Shown piece by piece: positions 33,254-41,908 of a stretch of 64,000 nucleotides of DNA. This DNA comes from Roseovarius sp. S88 (GTDB lineage: Bacteria > Pseudomonadota > Alphaproteobacteria > Rhodobacterales > Rhodobacteraceae). The stretch spans positions 2,459,501-2,523,500 of the forward strand of contig NZ_CP146069.1 in the NCBI RefSeq assembly GCF_037023735.1, in the 5' to 3' direction. Under the pieces are notes generated by a model. That model had not been told where the DNA came from. It saw only the letters and a program-made list of their open reading frames with translations, and ran no database searches. A program made the translations under genes and the position numbers. Positions within the stretch are counted from its first letter, which is position 1. Each line of letters opens with the position of its first letter.

Positions 33254-34045
33254 CTACCGTTGGCTGTTTTCGCGGTCTTTCATATCCTTGATCGCGCTAT
33301 CCCAGCGCCGCGCGCGCAAAACTCGGCGGAAGGCGCGTTCCAGCTCCCCTACACCGTCACGTTCATACCACCGCCCATGGGCGATAATCACCCGACGCGG
33401 TCGCCACTCAATCATCTGTTCGATATCCTCGGCAAAAACCTCTTTGTCCCGAAAGCTCCAGGCAATGAGGGGTGGCGTTTTCCCGTCGCTTTCATCAATC
33501 CCGTTTAGCCACGCAAATGGACGGCAATGCGCTGGCAGTTTCTCGGTCTCAAACGCCTCGATGAGGTCAGTCAGCACAAGCGTCTCCCCCGCACGATGAA
33601 AGAACACCACCTCCTTGTGCCAGCGGCTGCCGCGCACGATGAGTTGGTCGATCTGTCCCTTCCAAGCCTCTTCAGGCCCATTGGAGCGAAACGCCGTACT
33701 TTCGGGCAGGCTCAGACCATTCTTGGCGGCCCGGTCATGCACACCGGGGGCCGCCCAAAACGTTGCTTCGGGATAAGCACTGCACCAATCGGGAATATTT
33801 AGATAGTGGATCTGATTGGGTGCAATGAGATGGCGTACCGGCCCCAGCGCGTCCAGCTCAGCGCACAGGCTTTCGTTCAGTTGAGTGGGCGAATGCACCC
33901 AGATGTCTCCATTCTTCAACTGCGCCACAGTGGCGCGCGTTGAAAACGGAAACCCATAGGATTTGATCGCAGGACCGTCGACAATCCAGAGGCCCTCAGC
34001 CACGGGCTTGAGCGTGTTCAGAGGCTCATAGCCCGTGGGTACCAT
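33254..34045 (-). CDS. DUF4336 domain-containing protein (metallo-hydrolase-like)
   Basis: A 263-residue soluble protein of the DUF4336 family, distantly like the metallo-beta-lactamase fold but with an altered metal site: EGLWIVDGPAIKSYGFPFSTRATVAQLKNGDIWVHSPTQL, VRHLIAPNQIHYLNIPDWCSAYPEATFWAAPGV, HKEVVFFHRAGETLVLTDLIEAFE, and RRVIIAHGRWY. No function is established. The gene is 3 bp after the exported cyclophilin gene on the same strand. Confidence 0.88.
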   Translation of the reverse strand: MVPTGYEPLNTLKPVAEGLWIVDGPAIKSYGFPFSTRATVAQLKNGDIWVHSPTQLNESLCAELDALGPVRHLIAPNQIHYLNIPDWCSAYPEATFWAAPGVHDRAAKNGLSLPESTAFRSNGPEEAWKGQIDQLIVRGSRWHKEVVFFHRAGETLVLTDLIEAFETEKLPAHCRPFAWLNGIDESDGKTPPLIAWSFRDKEVFAEDIEQMIEWRPRRVIIAHGRWYERDGVGELERAFRRVLRARRWDSAIKDMKDRENSQR

Positions 34046-34048
34046 GGC

Positions 34049-34600
34049 TTATTCGCTGACCGAAACCTTGCGCATCACGTCCGGCGCGCCAACAACAGCG
34101 CCGTTCGGACCTGTACCGCGCTTGATCGCATCAATGATATCCATGCCCTCGGTCACGCGCCCCACGACGGTGTATTGCCCATTCAGGAAATGCCCGGCAT
34201 CAAACATGATGAAGAACTGACTGTTGGCACTGTTGGGGTCCTGTGCCCGTGCCATGCCCACAACGCCGCGATCAAACGGCACATCGGAAAACTCTGCCGC
34301 CAGATCGGGCCGTTCACTGCCACCGCGACCGGCGAGACGCATGTCTTCGCCTTCCTTGCCGAACTCAACATCACCGGTCTGTGCCATGAAGCCATCGATC
34401 ACGCGATGAAACACGACGTTGTCATAGGCACCTTCATTGGCCAGTTCGGATATCTGTGCCACGTGACCTGGCGCCACGTCTTCCAGAAGATCAATCGTGA
34501 CGGTGCCCATGGCCTCGCCTACGATCTCAATCGTCATTTCCGTGGCCACGGCAGGTGCGGCCAGAGCGATCAGGCTTGCAGAGAGAAACGTCTTATACAT
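34049..34600 (-). CDS. Peptidyl-prolyl cis-trans isomerase, cyclophilin type, exported
   Basis: A 183-residue cyclophilin with a signal peptide (MYKTFLSASLIALAAPAVAT). It assists proline isomerisation of periplasmic proteins. Motifs: VAPGHVAQISELANEGAYDNVVFHRVIDGFMAQTGDVEF, GVVGMARAQDPNSANSQFFIMF, HFLNGQYTVVGRVTEGMDIIDAI. Its start overlaps the end of the cytoplasmic cyclophilin gene by 8 bp. The pair arose by duplication and serves two compartments. Confidence 0.95.
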   Translation of the reverse strand: MYKTFLSASLIALAAPAVATEMTIEIVGEAMGTVTIDLLEDVAPGHVAQISELANEGAYDNVVFHRVIDGFMAQTGDVEFGKEGEDMRLAGRGGSERPDLAAEFSDVPFDRGVVGMARAQDPNSANSQFFIMFDAGHFLNGQYTVVGRVTEGMDIIDAIKRGTGPNGAVVGAPDVMRKVSVSE

Positions 34601-35099
34601 CGGCGGCCACCTTCACGCTGATCATCCTGTCGGGGTTCATCGGTGGTTCGCCGCGCAGGATCGCATCGACATGCTCCATGCCTTCAATCACCCGGCCGTA
34701 GACGGTGTATTGCCGGTTGAGAAAGTGGTTGTCGCTGAAGTTGATGAAGAATTGAGAATTGGCGCTGTCAGGGTTTTGGCTACGCGCCGCGCCCAAGGTG
34801 CCGCGATCATGTGGCACGCCGGAAAACTCGGCCTTCAGGTTGGGCAGGTCGCTGCCGCCTGTGCCCGCAAGGCGAATGTTGAAATCCTTTTCCAGATTGC
34901 CATTCGCCACATCGCCGGTCTGTGCCATGAAGCCATCAATCACCCGGTGAAAACACACATTGTCATAGGCACCTGACCGCGCCAGCTCTTTCATCCGCTC
35001 ACAATGGCCGGGTGCCACATCGGGCAAAAGCTCGATGGTCACGGTGCCGTCCTTCAGCTCGATCAGGACTGTGTTTTCTGGATCTTTGATCTCGGCCAT
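34593..35099 (-). CDS. ppiB: Peptidyl-prolyl cis-trans isomerase, cyclophilin type, cytoplasmic
   Basis: A 168-residue cyclophilin without signal peptide: TVLIELKDGTVTIELLPDVAPGHCERMKELARSGAYDNVCFHRVIDGFMAQTGD, GGSDLPNLKAEFSGVPHDRGTLGAARSQNPDSANSQFFINF. The ATG at 35099 is preferred; the frame stays open to 35207 but the extra residues are not family-like. A GGAGG ribosome site precedes it. The exported paralogue and DUF4336 gene follow on the same strand. Confidence 0.95.
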   Translation of the reverse strand: MAEIKDPENTVLIELKDGTVTIELLPDVAPGHCERMKELARSGAYDNVCFHRVIDGFMAQTGDVANGNLEKDFNIRLAGTGGSDLPNLKAEFSGVPHDRGTLGAARSQNPDSANSQFFINFSDNHFLNRQYTVYGRVIEGMEHVDAILRGEPPMNPDRMISVKVAADV

Positions 35100-35239
35100 C
35101 CGGGCCTCCTTTGAATGAAACGTTCCCCGATACCTAGGCGCTTCGCTCCCGATTGCCAAGCCAGAGGTTGACGCCCCGGCGGAGCCAAGCCAAAAGGCGC
35201 GCGACACCTAACCGGTCAGACTACAAGGGAGTGGGTGAT

Positions 35240-36424
35240 ATGGGTTGGAAATCGCTTGATGATGTAAACCTTGCAGGCAAGACCGTGCTCACCCGCGTGG
35301 ACATCAACGTGCCCATCGAGAACGGCCAGGTCACCGACACCACCCGCCTCGACCGGATCAAGCCCACGATTGACTCCATTCTCGCAGCTGGAGGCAAGCC
35401 TATGCTGCTGGCGCATTTTGGCCGCCCCAAAGGCAAGGTCGTGGACGAGATGTCGCTGCGCCACGTGGTGCCTGCCCTGTCGGAGGCCATTGGGCACTCG
35501 GTACAGTTCATCGAAACACTGGAGGGCGCCGAGAACCTGACGGCGGAGGCCAAGGCGGCCGAGGTGCTGCTTTTGGAGAACATCCGCTTTCACCCCGGCG
35601 AAGAGGCCAATGATCCCGAGTTTGCCACACGCCTTGCAGGTTTGGGCGATGTCTACTGCAACGACGCCTTTTCCGCCGCCCACCGCGCGCATGCCTCGAC
35701 AGAGGCTCTGGCGCGCCATTTGCCGGCCTGCGCAGGCCGGTTGATGCAAGCCGAACTGAGCGCGCTGGAGGCAGCATTGGGCGCGCCGGAACGCCCGGTT
35801 CTGGCCGTTGTCGGGGGCGCGAAAGTGTCCACCAAGCTCGATCTTCTGGGCAATCTGGTCGAGAAGGTCGACAAGCTGGTCATCGGCGGCGGCATGGCCA
35901 ACACGTTTCTGGCCGCCCAAGGCCTCAATGTGGGCACATCGCTCTGTGAACATGACATGGCCGACACCGCCCGCGAGATCATGGGCAAGGCAGGGGCCGC
36001 AGGCTGCGAGATCCTCTTGCCTGCTGACGTCGTGGTGGCGCGCGAATTCAAAGCACATGCGACCCATGAAGTCGTCCCCGCCCATGCCTGTCCCGAAGAC
36101 GCGATGATCCTTGATGCCGGTCCACAAGCCGTTGCCCGGATCAGCACGGCCATTGAGGCCTCAAAAACCCTTATCTGGAACGGGCCTTTGGGCGCGTTCG
36201 AGCTGGAGCCGTTCGATGCGGCAACCAACACCGCCGCCCGTCATGCCGCAGAGGCAAGCCGCGCAGGCACGCTTGTCTCGGTCGCAGGTGGCGGTGACAC
36301 GGTCGCCGCCCTCAATCAGGCCGGAGCGGCGGAAGATTTCACCTATATTTCCACCGCCGGGGGTGCGTTTCTGGAATGGATGGAAGGCAAGACCTTGCCT
36401 GGTGTGGCGGCGCTTGGGGGTTGA
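35240..36424 (+). CDS. pgk: Phosphoglycerate kinase
   Basis: Pgk transfers phosphate between 1,3-bisphosphoglycerate and ADP in glycolysis/gluconeogenesis. The 394-residue protein shows [97 protein letters not shown], and [12 protein letters not shown], all family blocks. The ATG at 35240 starts the conserved N-terminus ([16 protein letters not shown]). It is transcribed away from the cyclophilin genes and followed by REP-like repeats. Confidence 0.97.
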   Translation: MGWKSLDDVNLAGKTVLTRVDINVPIENGQVTDTTRLDRIKPTIDSILAAGGKPMLLAHFGRPKGKVVDEMSLRHVVPALSEAIGHSVQFIETLEGAENLTAEAKAAEVLLLENIRFHPGEEANDPEFATRLAGLGDVYCNDAFSAAHRAHASTEALARHLPACAGRLMQAELSALEAALGAPERPVLAVVGGAKVSTKLDLLGNLVEKVDKLVIGGGMANTFLAAQGLNVGTSLCEHDMADTAREIMGKAGAAGCEILLPADVVVAREFKAHATHEVVPAHACPEDAMILDAGPQAVARISTAIEASKTLIWNGPLGAFELEPFDAATNTAARHAAEASRAGTLVSVAGGGDTVAALNQAGAAEDFTYISTAGGAFLEWMEGKTLPGVAALGG

Positions 36425-36437
36425 GCAAGGACTGACC

Positions 36438-36502
36438 GTCATCCCCGGCTTGACCGGGGATCTCTTAATCACGAGCTCCTCGGGTCAAGCCCGAGGATGA
36501 CA
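36438..36502. repeat. REP-like pair of hairpins after pgk
   Basis: Two related stem-loops in opposite orientation: ATCCCCGG / CCGGGGAT (36441-36461) and CCTCGGG / CCCGAGG (36478-36496), framed by GTCATCC and GGATGAC. Similar GTCATCC-GG-CTTGACC units are scattered through many alphaproteobacterial genomes. They may also act as the pgk terminator. Confidence 0.65.
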
Positions 36503-36527
36503 TAAGAAAAGAAAGATAAGCCGCGCG

Positions 36528-36589
36528 GTAGGGTGGGCAATCTTGCCCACCAATTCGATCACAGCGGTGGGCAACATTGCCCATCCTAC
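36528..36589. repeat. 62-bp inverted repeat of the GTAGGGTGGGCAA type
   Basis: The left half (GTAGGGTGGGCAATCTTGCC, from 36528) and the right half (ending GCCCATCCTAC at 36589) are reverse complements at 22 of 24 positions, around a 14-bp centre. Each half also contains a small hairpin (GGGCAA / TTGCCC). This is a dispersed mobile-type palindrome found in many bacteria. It sits 43 bp before the LysE-type gene. Confidence 0.65.
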
Positions 36590-36632
36590 TCCTTTCTTGC
36601 ACCACCACCTCTCCACCCCTACCCTCCACGCC

Positions 36633-37226
36633 ATGGAGAACCTCACCGCCTTCCTGCTGGCCGCCTTTGCCCTGACGGGCAGTCCCGGACCGAACACGCT
36701 GAGTGCAGCCGCTGTTGGAGCCTCGTTCGGGCGGATACGCGGGTTGCGCTATGTCGCGGGATTGGTGGTTGGCGTGATGCTCGTGGCGCTGATTGTCGGC
36801 ACGGGCATTTCCGGCGCGATCTTCGCCCTGCCCGGTGTGACGCCGGTCATCACGGCGATGGCCATCGTATATTTCCTCTACCTCGCCTGGAAAATCGCGA
36901 CAGCCCCGGCGATTGGGCATCTGGAAAACAACGACGCCAACCCGCCGCGCCTCATTGACGGCATCTTCGTCACCCTGGCCAACCCCAAGGCCTATGCCGC
37001 GATGGCCGCGCTTTTCTCGGGCTATGTGCTGATCGCGGGCAACCCGCTTATAGACGGGCTTTGGAAAGCGGCCCTGATCCTCGGCGTGATCATCATCGTC
37101 AACTTCCTGTGGCTGATGACCGGCGCGGAACTGGCGCGGCACCTGCGCTCTCCGCGCGCCGCCCGTGCAGTCAACATTGCCTTTGCTCTGCTCCTGCTCG
37201 CCTCCGTAGCGACACTTGCAATGTGA
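36633..37226 (+). CDS. LysE family translocator
   Basis: A 197-residue membrane protein of the LysE/RhtB superfamily, which exports amino acids and similar compounds. Typical features are the N-terminal FALTGSPGPNTLSAAAVGASFGRIRGLRYVAGLVVGVML, about six membrane segments, and LANPKAYAAMAALFSGY. The ATG at 36633 begins the conserved N-terminus; the frame extends upstream through the GTAGGGTGGGC repeat, which I take as non-coding. The exported substrate is unknown. Confidence 0.9.
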   Translation: MENLTAFLLAAFALTGSPGPNTLSAAAVGASFGRIRGLRYVAGLVVGVMLVALIVGTGISGAIFALPGVTPVITAMAIVYFLYLAWKIATAPAIGHLENNDANPPRLIDGIFVTLANPKAYAAMAALFSGYVLIAGNPLIDGLWKAALILGVIIIVNFLWLMTGAELARHLRSPRAARAVNIAFALLLLASVATLAM

Positions 37227-37303
37227 AGAACACCGCACTCGACGCCCGACCCACCTTTGCCTAAGCTGCAGCGCAAATTCCGCCAAAGACAAGGAGCGCA
37301 GAG

Positions 37304-38083
37304 ATGGAGAGCTGGACATTGGTCACCGGAGCCTCCGAAGGGCTTGGCGTGGAATTTGCCAAGCTGGCGGCCAAGGAAAAGCGCAATCTCATACTTGTGG
37401 CGCGCTCAGAGGACAAGCTCAACGCCCTGGCCGAGGAGTTGCGCAACGACGCCGTGCAGGTCGAGGTCATGCCCACCGATCTGTCAGATCTCATCCAGAC
37501 CGAGGCGCTCTGGGCCAGGGTCAGCGAAGGTCGTGTTATCGACCGGCTTGTGAACAATGCCGGTATTGGCAAAAACAGCGCCTTCAGCAGGCCGGAGAGC
37601 TGGGCGCAGGAACTGACCTCGATGAACGTGAACATGATCGCGCTTACCTATCTGATGAAACAGGCCATTCCGCATATGCAGGGTCATGGCGGCGGGCGTA
37701 TCCTCAACGTGGCCTCTGTCGCAGGCTTCACGCCGGGCCCCAACATGGCGGTCTACCACGCGACCAAAGCCTTTGTGCTGTCGCTCTCCGAGGCCGTGGC
37801 CGAGGAACTGAGCGGCTCGGACGTGACCGTCACCGCCCTTTGCCCAGGGGCCACGGCCACCAATTTCTTTGATGTCGCCGACATGGACGGTGTGCGGCTG
37901 CTCAAATTGGCCAAACCGATGTCGGCCAAAGACGTGGCCGAACAGGGCTGGATCGCTGCGCGCGCGGGCAAGCGGGTGATTGTGACGGGCGCGCTCAACA
38001 AAGTCTTTGCCTTTTTGCCGCGCGTCACGCCACGGCGCGTCACAACCTTTGTTGCGTCCAAAATCATGGGCAAGGCGCATTAA
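37304..38083 (+). CDS. Short-chain dehydrogenase/reductase
   Basis: A 259-residue classical-type SDR: cofactor motif VTGASEGLGVEF (residues 7-18), VNNAGIGK, and the catalytic Ser (NVASVAGFTPGPNMA) and YxxxK (YHATK). The end (RVIVTGALNKVFAFLPRVTPRRVTTFVASKIM) is like the YqjQ/DltE-type subgroup acting on lipid-like or other substrates. A GGAG site precedes the ATG. The TAA stop codon is the first three bases of a 116-bp inverted-repeat element, so the repeat touches the end of the gene. Confidence 0.92.
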   Translation: MESWTLVTGASEGLGVEFAKLAAKEKRNLILVARSEDKLNALAEELRNDAVQVEVMPTDLSDLIQTEALWARVSEGRVIDRLVNNAGIGKNSAFSRPESWAQELTSMNVNMIALTYLMKQAIPHMQGHGGGRILNVASVAGFTPGPNMAVYHATKAFVLSLSEAVAEELSGSDVTVTALCPGATATNFFDVADMDGVRLLKLAKPMSAKDVAEQGWIAARAGKRVIVTGALNKVFAFLPRVTPRRVTTFVASKIMGKAH

Positions 38084-38196
38084 AGCGTTTCGATTTTAAC
38101 TTGAGACATCAAATAAAATCGAAATGCGCGCAACGATTGAGCGTTACACGGCGTTTCGCGAAAATCTGTGACACAGGTTTTCCTCGAAACGCTTTA
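38081..38196. repeat. 116-bp intergenic element with perfect 13-bp terminal inverted repeats
   Basis: Terminal repeats TAAAGCGTTTCGA (38081-38093) and TCGAAACGCTTTA (38184-38196). Inside are two hairpins: CGATTTTA / TAAAATCG (38091-38121) and an 11-bp stem with one mismatch, GAAAATCTGTG / CACAGGTTTTC (38160-38182). GCGTTTCG occurs again in the middle. The size and structure are those of a miniature inverted-repeat element; there is no obvious target-site duplication. Confidence 0.6.
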
Positions 38197-38317
38197 AGTT
38201 TCGCACATGGAAACATGTTCGCCAGGCGGAAAGAGCTGATAGCGCTATCAGAATTGCATGGCCCTGCCCGCCCCTCTAAGAGGGCCGGAGTTGTTTATCT
38301 ATTGATCGAGGACACCC

Positions 38318-39211
38318 ATGTCGAAATCCGCTCAGACCGACAAAATCCGCCAGGGCCAGGGCTTTATTGCCGCCTTGGACCAATCCGGCGGCTCCACGCC
38401 CAAGGCGCTCAAGCTTTATGGTGTGAATGAGGATGCCTATTCCGGCGAAGCGGAAATGTTCGACCTGATCCACGGCATGCGGGCGCGTATCGCGCAGGCT
38501 CCGGATTTTACCGGCGACAAAGTGATCGGCGCGATCCTTTTCGAGATGACCATGGACCGCCAGATTGCTGGCCGACCCTCGGCCGAGTTCCTCTGGGAAG
38601 AGCGCGGTGTCGTGCCCTTCCTCAAGGTGGACAAAGGGCTGGCGGATGAGACCGACGGCGTGAAGCTGATGAAGCCGATGCCCGATCTTGAGGCGCTTTT
38701 GGAGCGCGCCAATGCCGCCGGTATCTATGGCACCAAGATGCGCTCTGTGATTGACGCGGCCTCGCCCTCGGGTATTGCCGCCAATGTCGCGCAACAATTC
38801 GAAGTGGGGGGCACCATCCTGGATCATGGTCTGGTACCGATCATCGAGCCGGAAGTGACCATTTCCATCGCCGACAAGGCCGGGGCCGAGGACATTCTGG
38901 TGGCCGAGATCGCCAAGAACCTCGACGCCCTGCCCGAGGGTCGCGACGTGATGCTCAAACTCACCCTGCCCGAGACGGCAAACCATTACAAAGCGCTGGT
39001 GGATCACCCACGTGTCTTGCGGGTTGTGGCGCTATCTGGTGGATATTCCCGCGAAGAGGCCAATGACCGCTTGTCCAAAAACACCGGCATGATCGCCAGC
39101 TTCTCGCGCGCCTTGACCGAGGGGTTGTCGGCGGATCAATCGGACGAGGCGTTCAACAGCACGATTGGCACAACCATCGACAGCATCTACCGCGCGTCGA
39201 TTGCCGGTTGA
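38318..39211 (+). CDS. Class I fructose-bisphosphate aldolase
   Basis: A 297-residue Schiff-base aldolase that cleaves fructose-1,6-bisphosphate to triose phosphates. Family blocks: GFIAALDQSGGSTPKALKLYG, ILFEMTMDRQIAGRPSAEFLWEERGVVPFLKVDKGLADETDGVKLMKPMPDL, GTKMRSVI, GLVPIIEPEV, VMLKLTLPE and VVALSGGYSREEAN. It is the single-domain class I type used by many roseobacters. A GAGGA site precedes the ATG. It is separated from the SDR gene by the MITE-like element. Confidence 0.95.
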   Translation: MSKSAQTDKIRQGQGFIAALDQSGGSTPKALKLYGVNEDAYSGEAEMFDLIHGMRARIAQAPDFTGDKVIGAILFEMTMDRQIAGRPSAEFLWEERGVVPFLKVDKGLADETDGVKLMKPMPDLEALLERANAAGIYGTKMRSVIDAASPSGIAANVAQQFEVGGTILDHGLVPIIEPEVTISIADKAGAEDILVAEIAKNLDALPEGRDVMLKLTLPETANHYKALVDHPRVLRVVALSGGYSREEANDRLSKNTGMIASFSRALTEGLSADQSDEAFNSTIGTTIDSIYRASIAG

Positions 39212-39331
39212 TGGGCCTCATGACTGGGGCGCGGTGTTAAAGCGGCGCACCATCACAAGGAAGCACACGAAAAAGAGAATACCAAGCAACCCTGTGCGGC
39301 TTGAAGCTACGCTTTGGCTCTGACGCCGGGA

Positions 39332-39565
39332 TCAGTCCTCTGCAGGTTGGCTCTTCACGGTGTTGACCACCCCAAGGAAGATGCCTGCAAAGAGGCCCAA
39401 AGCACCCCAGGTGACCCCATTGGCAAGGGCAAAGCGGACCGTTTCACCGAACGTGACACCGCCGGAGGAAAAATTCACCAGGATAAAAATCAACGGGGTG
39501 ACAACAAGGCCAAAACCCGCGCCACCAACGGCCCCCAAAAGAGCCCAAATCTTGTAAGAATTCAT
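39332..39565 (-). CDS. Small membrane protein of 77 residues
   Basis: Two membrane segments (about 8-31 and 47-68) with a short loop (NFSSGGVTFGETVRFALANG) and an acidic tail. I do not recognise the family. It converges with the aldolase gene and has no same-strand neighbour close by. The hydrophobic pattern and consistent length suggest a true gene, but only a comparison could confirm it. Confidence 0.6.
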   Translation of the reverse strand: MNSYKIWALLGAVGGAGFGLVVTPLIFILVNFSSGGVTFGETVRFALANGVTWGALGLFAGIFLGVVNTVKSQPAED

Positions 39566-39776
39566 GGTCAGCTGCGCTTTCTGCGTTTAAGTTTCTTGTG
39601 TCCGCCCTTGGAGGTCAGGTCTATTCTAGTCGCTCGCGGGGGCTCTCACAACAGTTAAAGCTCCCACTTTTCGCAGGCGTCCGGATGCAAGCGGCGTAAG
39701 CGTCACCTTGGTGCAAAACAACGCATTACGCCTACGCACCGAAGTCAGCTCCCGGCTTTGGCACCGCAGCCTGCGC

Positions 39777-39790
39777 AATTTGATCAAATG
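39777..39790. promoter_or_regulatory. Palindromic operator upstream of the first GS-like gene
   Basis: ATTTGATCAAAT, a perfect 12-bp palindrome at 39778-39789, 61 bp before the start codon of the first GS-like gene. The same core occurs before the amidotransferase gene at 41205-41218 and nowhere else that I saw. A GGTGC / GCACC dyad lies further upstream. Confidence 0.55.
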
Positions 39791-39850
39791 CATCTGGAAG
39801 CTTTGCCTGCTTCCCACTAGGCTGCGCAAAACTCTGCGGGACAGCGGATC

Positions 39851-41167
39851 ATGGACCTAAGCGAATATCAAACCTTTCGGGTGGCCGCATCTGACCTAAA
39901 TGGCCGGATGCGTGGCAAACGTGTGCCGGGCTCTTACGCTGGCAAACTTGATCAAGGCGCGGTGCGTATGCCATTTTCGGCCAGCAATGTCGACATTTTC
40001 GGCTTTGACATCGAAGACAGCCCACTGGTCTTTGAGACCGGCGATGCCGATGGCGTGCTGCTGCCCACAGAGCGTGGCCCGGTGCCCTTGCCCTGGCTGG
40101 AGGTGGACCAGCCGCTGGTGCCCATGGCAATGCATCATGAAGACGGCACACCCTTTGCAGGCGACCCACGCCATGCGCTGGCCACCGTTCTGGCGCGCTA
40201 CGGCGCACGCGGCTGGCATGTGATTGCCGCAACCGAGCTGGAATTCACGATGGTGGATGACAGCGGCGACGCACTGGCCCCGATCAAAGACCCTGACTCA
40301 GGCAGAGCGCTTGAACTGCCCGATGTGTTGTCATTGGCGCAGCTTGATATTTTCGATGCCTTTCTCAGTGATCTCTACAAAGCCTGCGAAAAGATGGGGA
40401 TTCCGGTGCAAACCGCGACCTGCGAGTCCGGCCTTGGACAGTTCGAGTTCACCCTCACCCATCAGGATGCCATGCGCGCCGCCGATGACACCTGGCTCTT
40501 CAAGCGTCTGATCAAGCGGATGGCGCGCAAGCACGGGCATGCGGCAACGTTTATGGCCAAGCCGTTTGCCGAGGATGCGGGCAACGGGATGCATATGCAT
40601 TTTTCCGTTCTGGATGCAGAGGGGCGCAATGTCTTTGACAATGACGGCCCCGAAGGCACCGAAACGCTCTTGCACGCCATCGCCGGGTGCCTGTCATCCA
40701 TGCAGGAAAGCACGCTTCTCTTTGCGCCGCACGCCAACAGCTACGAGCGGCTGGTGCCCGGTGCGCATGCGCCCACCTCGATTTGCTGGGCCTATGACAA
40801 CCGCACCGCCGCCCTGCGCGTGCCTGGCGGATCGCCCAAGGCGCGGCGGATCGAACATCGCGTCGCCGGGGGCGACACCAACCCCTATCTGACCTTCGCC
40901 GCCGTTCTCGGCGCGGCGATGAACGGGATTGAAGACGCCAGAACCCCGCCCCCGCCGATCACAGGCAATTCCTATGATCAGGACCTGCCGCAACTGGCCG
41001 AGGACTGGGACATGGCCATCGCGCTCTTTGAAGGCAGCGATGCGCTGGCGCGGATTTTTCACGCCGATCTCATCCGAAACCTTGTCCTGACCAAACGGCA
41101 AGAGATGCGCCTGATGTCAGAGCGCCCGGTGGACGAACACTGGAAAATCTACCTCGAAACCGTGTAA
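39851..41167 (+). CDS. Glutamine-synthetase-family ligase (gamma-glutamyl-amine synthetase type)
   Basis: A 438-residue glutamine-synthetase-fold ligase, shorter than GlnA and missing its adenylylation-loop region. Visible blocks: ATELEFTMVDD (metal glutamate), TCESGLGQFEFTLTHQDAMRAADDTWLFKRLIKRMARKHGHAATFMAKPFAEDAGNGMHMHFSVLD, NSYERLVPGAHAP and RIEHRVAGGDTNPYL. Members of this group (PuuA, GlnA3, GlnA4, N-methylglutamate synthase GlnT-like) join glutamate to amines. The amine is not readable. It opens the amine cluster and has a palindromic site in its promoter. Confidence 0.88.
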   Translation: MDLSEYQTFRVAASDLNGRMRGKRVPGSYAGKLDQGAVRMPFSASNVDIFGFDIEDSPLVFETGDADGVLLPTERGPVPLPWLEVDQPLVPMAMHHEDGTPFAGDPRHALATVLARYGARGWHVIAATELEFTMVDDSGDALAPIKDPDSGRALELPDVLSLAQLDIFDAFLSDLYKACEKMGIPVQTATCESGLGQFEFTLTHQDAMRAADDTWLFKRLIKRMARKHGHAATFMAKPFAEDAGNGMHMHFSVLDAEGRNVFDNDGPEGTETLLHAIAGCLSSMQESTLLFAPHANSYERLVPGAHAPTSICWAYDNRTAALRVPGGSPKARRIEHRVAGGDTNPYLTFAAVLGAAMNGIEDARTPPPPITGNSYDQDLPQLAEDWDMAIALFEGSDALARIFHADLIRNLVLTKRQEMRLMSERPVDEHWKIYLETV

Positions 41168-41204
41168 ATCAGGCTTGATGTGCTGCTGACGCACGGCTAG
41201 CCTG

Positions 41205-41218
41205 AATTTGATCAAATT
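41205..41218. promoter_or_regulatory. Palindromic operator upstream of the amidotransferase gene
   Basis: AATTTGATCAAATT, a perfect 14-bp palindrome ending 9 bp before the ATG at 41228. It shares the 12-bp core ATTTGATCAAAT with the site at 39777. Its closeness to the start suggests repression when occupied. Confidence 0.55.
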
Positions 41219-41227
41219 TGGTGACCT

Positions 41228-41905
41228 ATGAAAATCGGTATCCTGATGACCGGCCATGCCCTTCCCGATCTGATCGAGGACACGGGCGATTACGACGCAA
41301 TCTTTGCCCAGCTGCTCGCCGACAAGGGGTTTGAGTTTGACCGCTATGATGTCGTGGATGAGGTCTATCCCTCGAGCCCCGAGGACGCCGATGGATGGCT
41401 GATCACCGGCTCAAAACACGGCGCTTACGAGGATCACCCGTGGATTCCCCCGCTTGAGGCGTTCATTCGAGACATTCGGGACGCAGGCAAGCCTCTCATC
41501 GGAGTCTGTTTCGGCCATCAGATCATCGCCCAAGCCTTGGGCGGAACGGTGGCGAAGTTCGACGGAGGATGGTCCGTGGGCCGCACGGAATATGACATTG
41601 ACGGTCAGACCGTTGCGATGCATGCCTGGCATCAGGATCAGGTGATCACGCCACCCGAAGGCGCTCATATCATCGGGCGCTCGGATTTTTGCGAAAACGC
41701 CGCGATGATGATCGGCGACAAAATCATGACGATCCAGCCGCACCCGGAATTTACCTCACATATCCTGACCACCATCATCGACCAGCGCGGCAAGGGCGTT
41801 GTGCCGGACGATCTGCTCAAGACAGCCCGCGATGAGGCGGACGCGCCCATTGACAGTGCTGCTTTTGCCGAGCGCATGGCAGACCATTTCAGAAAAGGGG
41901 CCTAA
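41228..41905 (+). CDS. Class I glutamine amidotransferase-like hydrolase
   Basis: A 225-residue type 1 glutamine amidotransferase domain without a synthase partner domain. The triad is visible: Cys94 in IGVCFGHQIIAQALGG, and His172/Glu174 in IQPHPEF. In amine pathways PuuD-type proteins of this fold hydrolyse gamma-glutamyl conjugates; this copy is shorter and more like the GMP-synthase-like subgroup. It is placed between two GS-like ligase genes, 3 bp before the second, so it may release the gamma-glutamyl group or supply ammonia. Both are inference. Confidence 0.87.
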   Translation: MKIGILMTGHALPDLIEDTGDYDAIFAQLLADKGFEFDRYDVVDEVYPSSPEDADGWLITGSKHGAYEDHPWIPPLEAFIRDIRDAGKPLIGVCFGHQIIAQALGGTVAKFDGGWSVGRTEYDIDGQTVAMHAWHQDQVITPPEGAHIIGRSDFCENAAMMIGDKIMTIQPHPEFTSHILTTIIDQRGKGVVPDDLLKTARDEADAPIDSAAFAERMADHFRKGA

Positions 41906-41908
41906 GCC

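Noticed and set aside
39626..39829. 67-residue minus-strand frame upstream of the first GS-like gene
   Set aside because: It covers the promoter and the ATTTGATCAAAT site and has no protein-like features.
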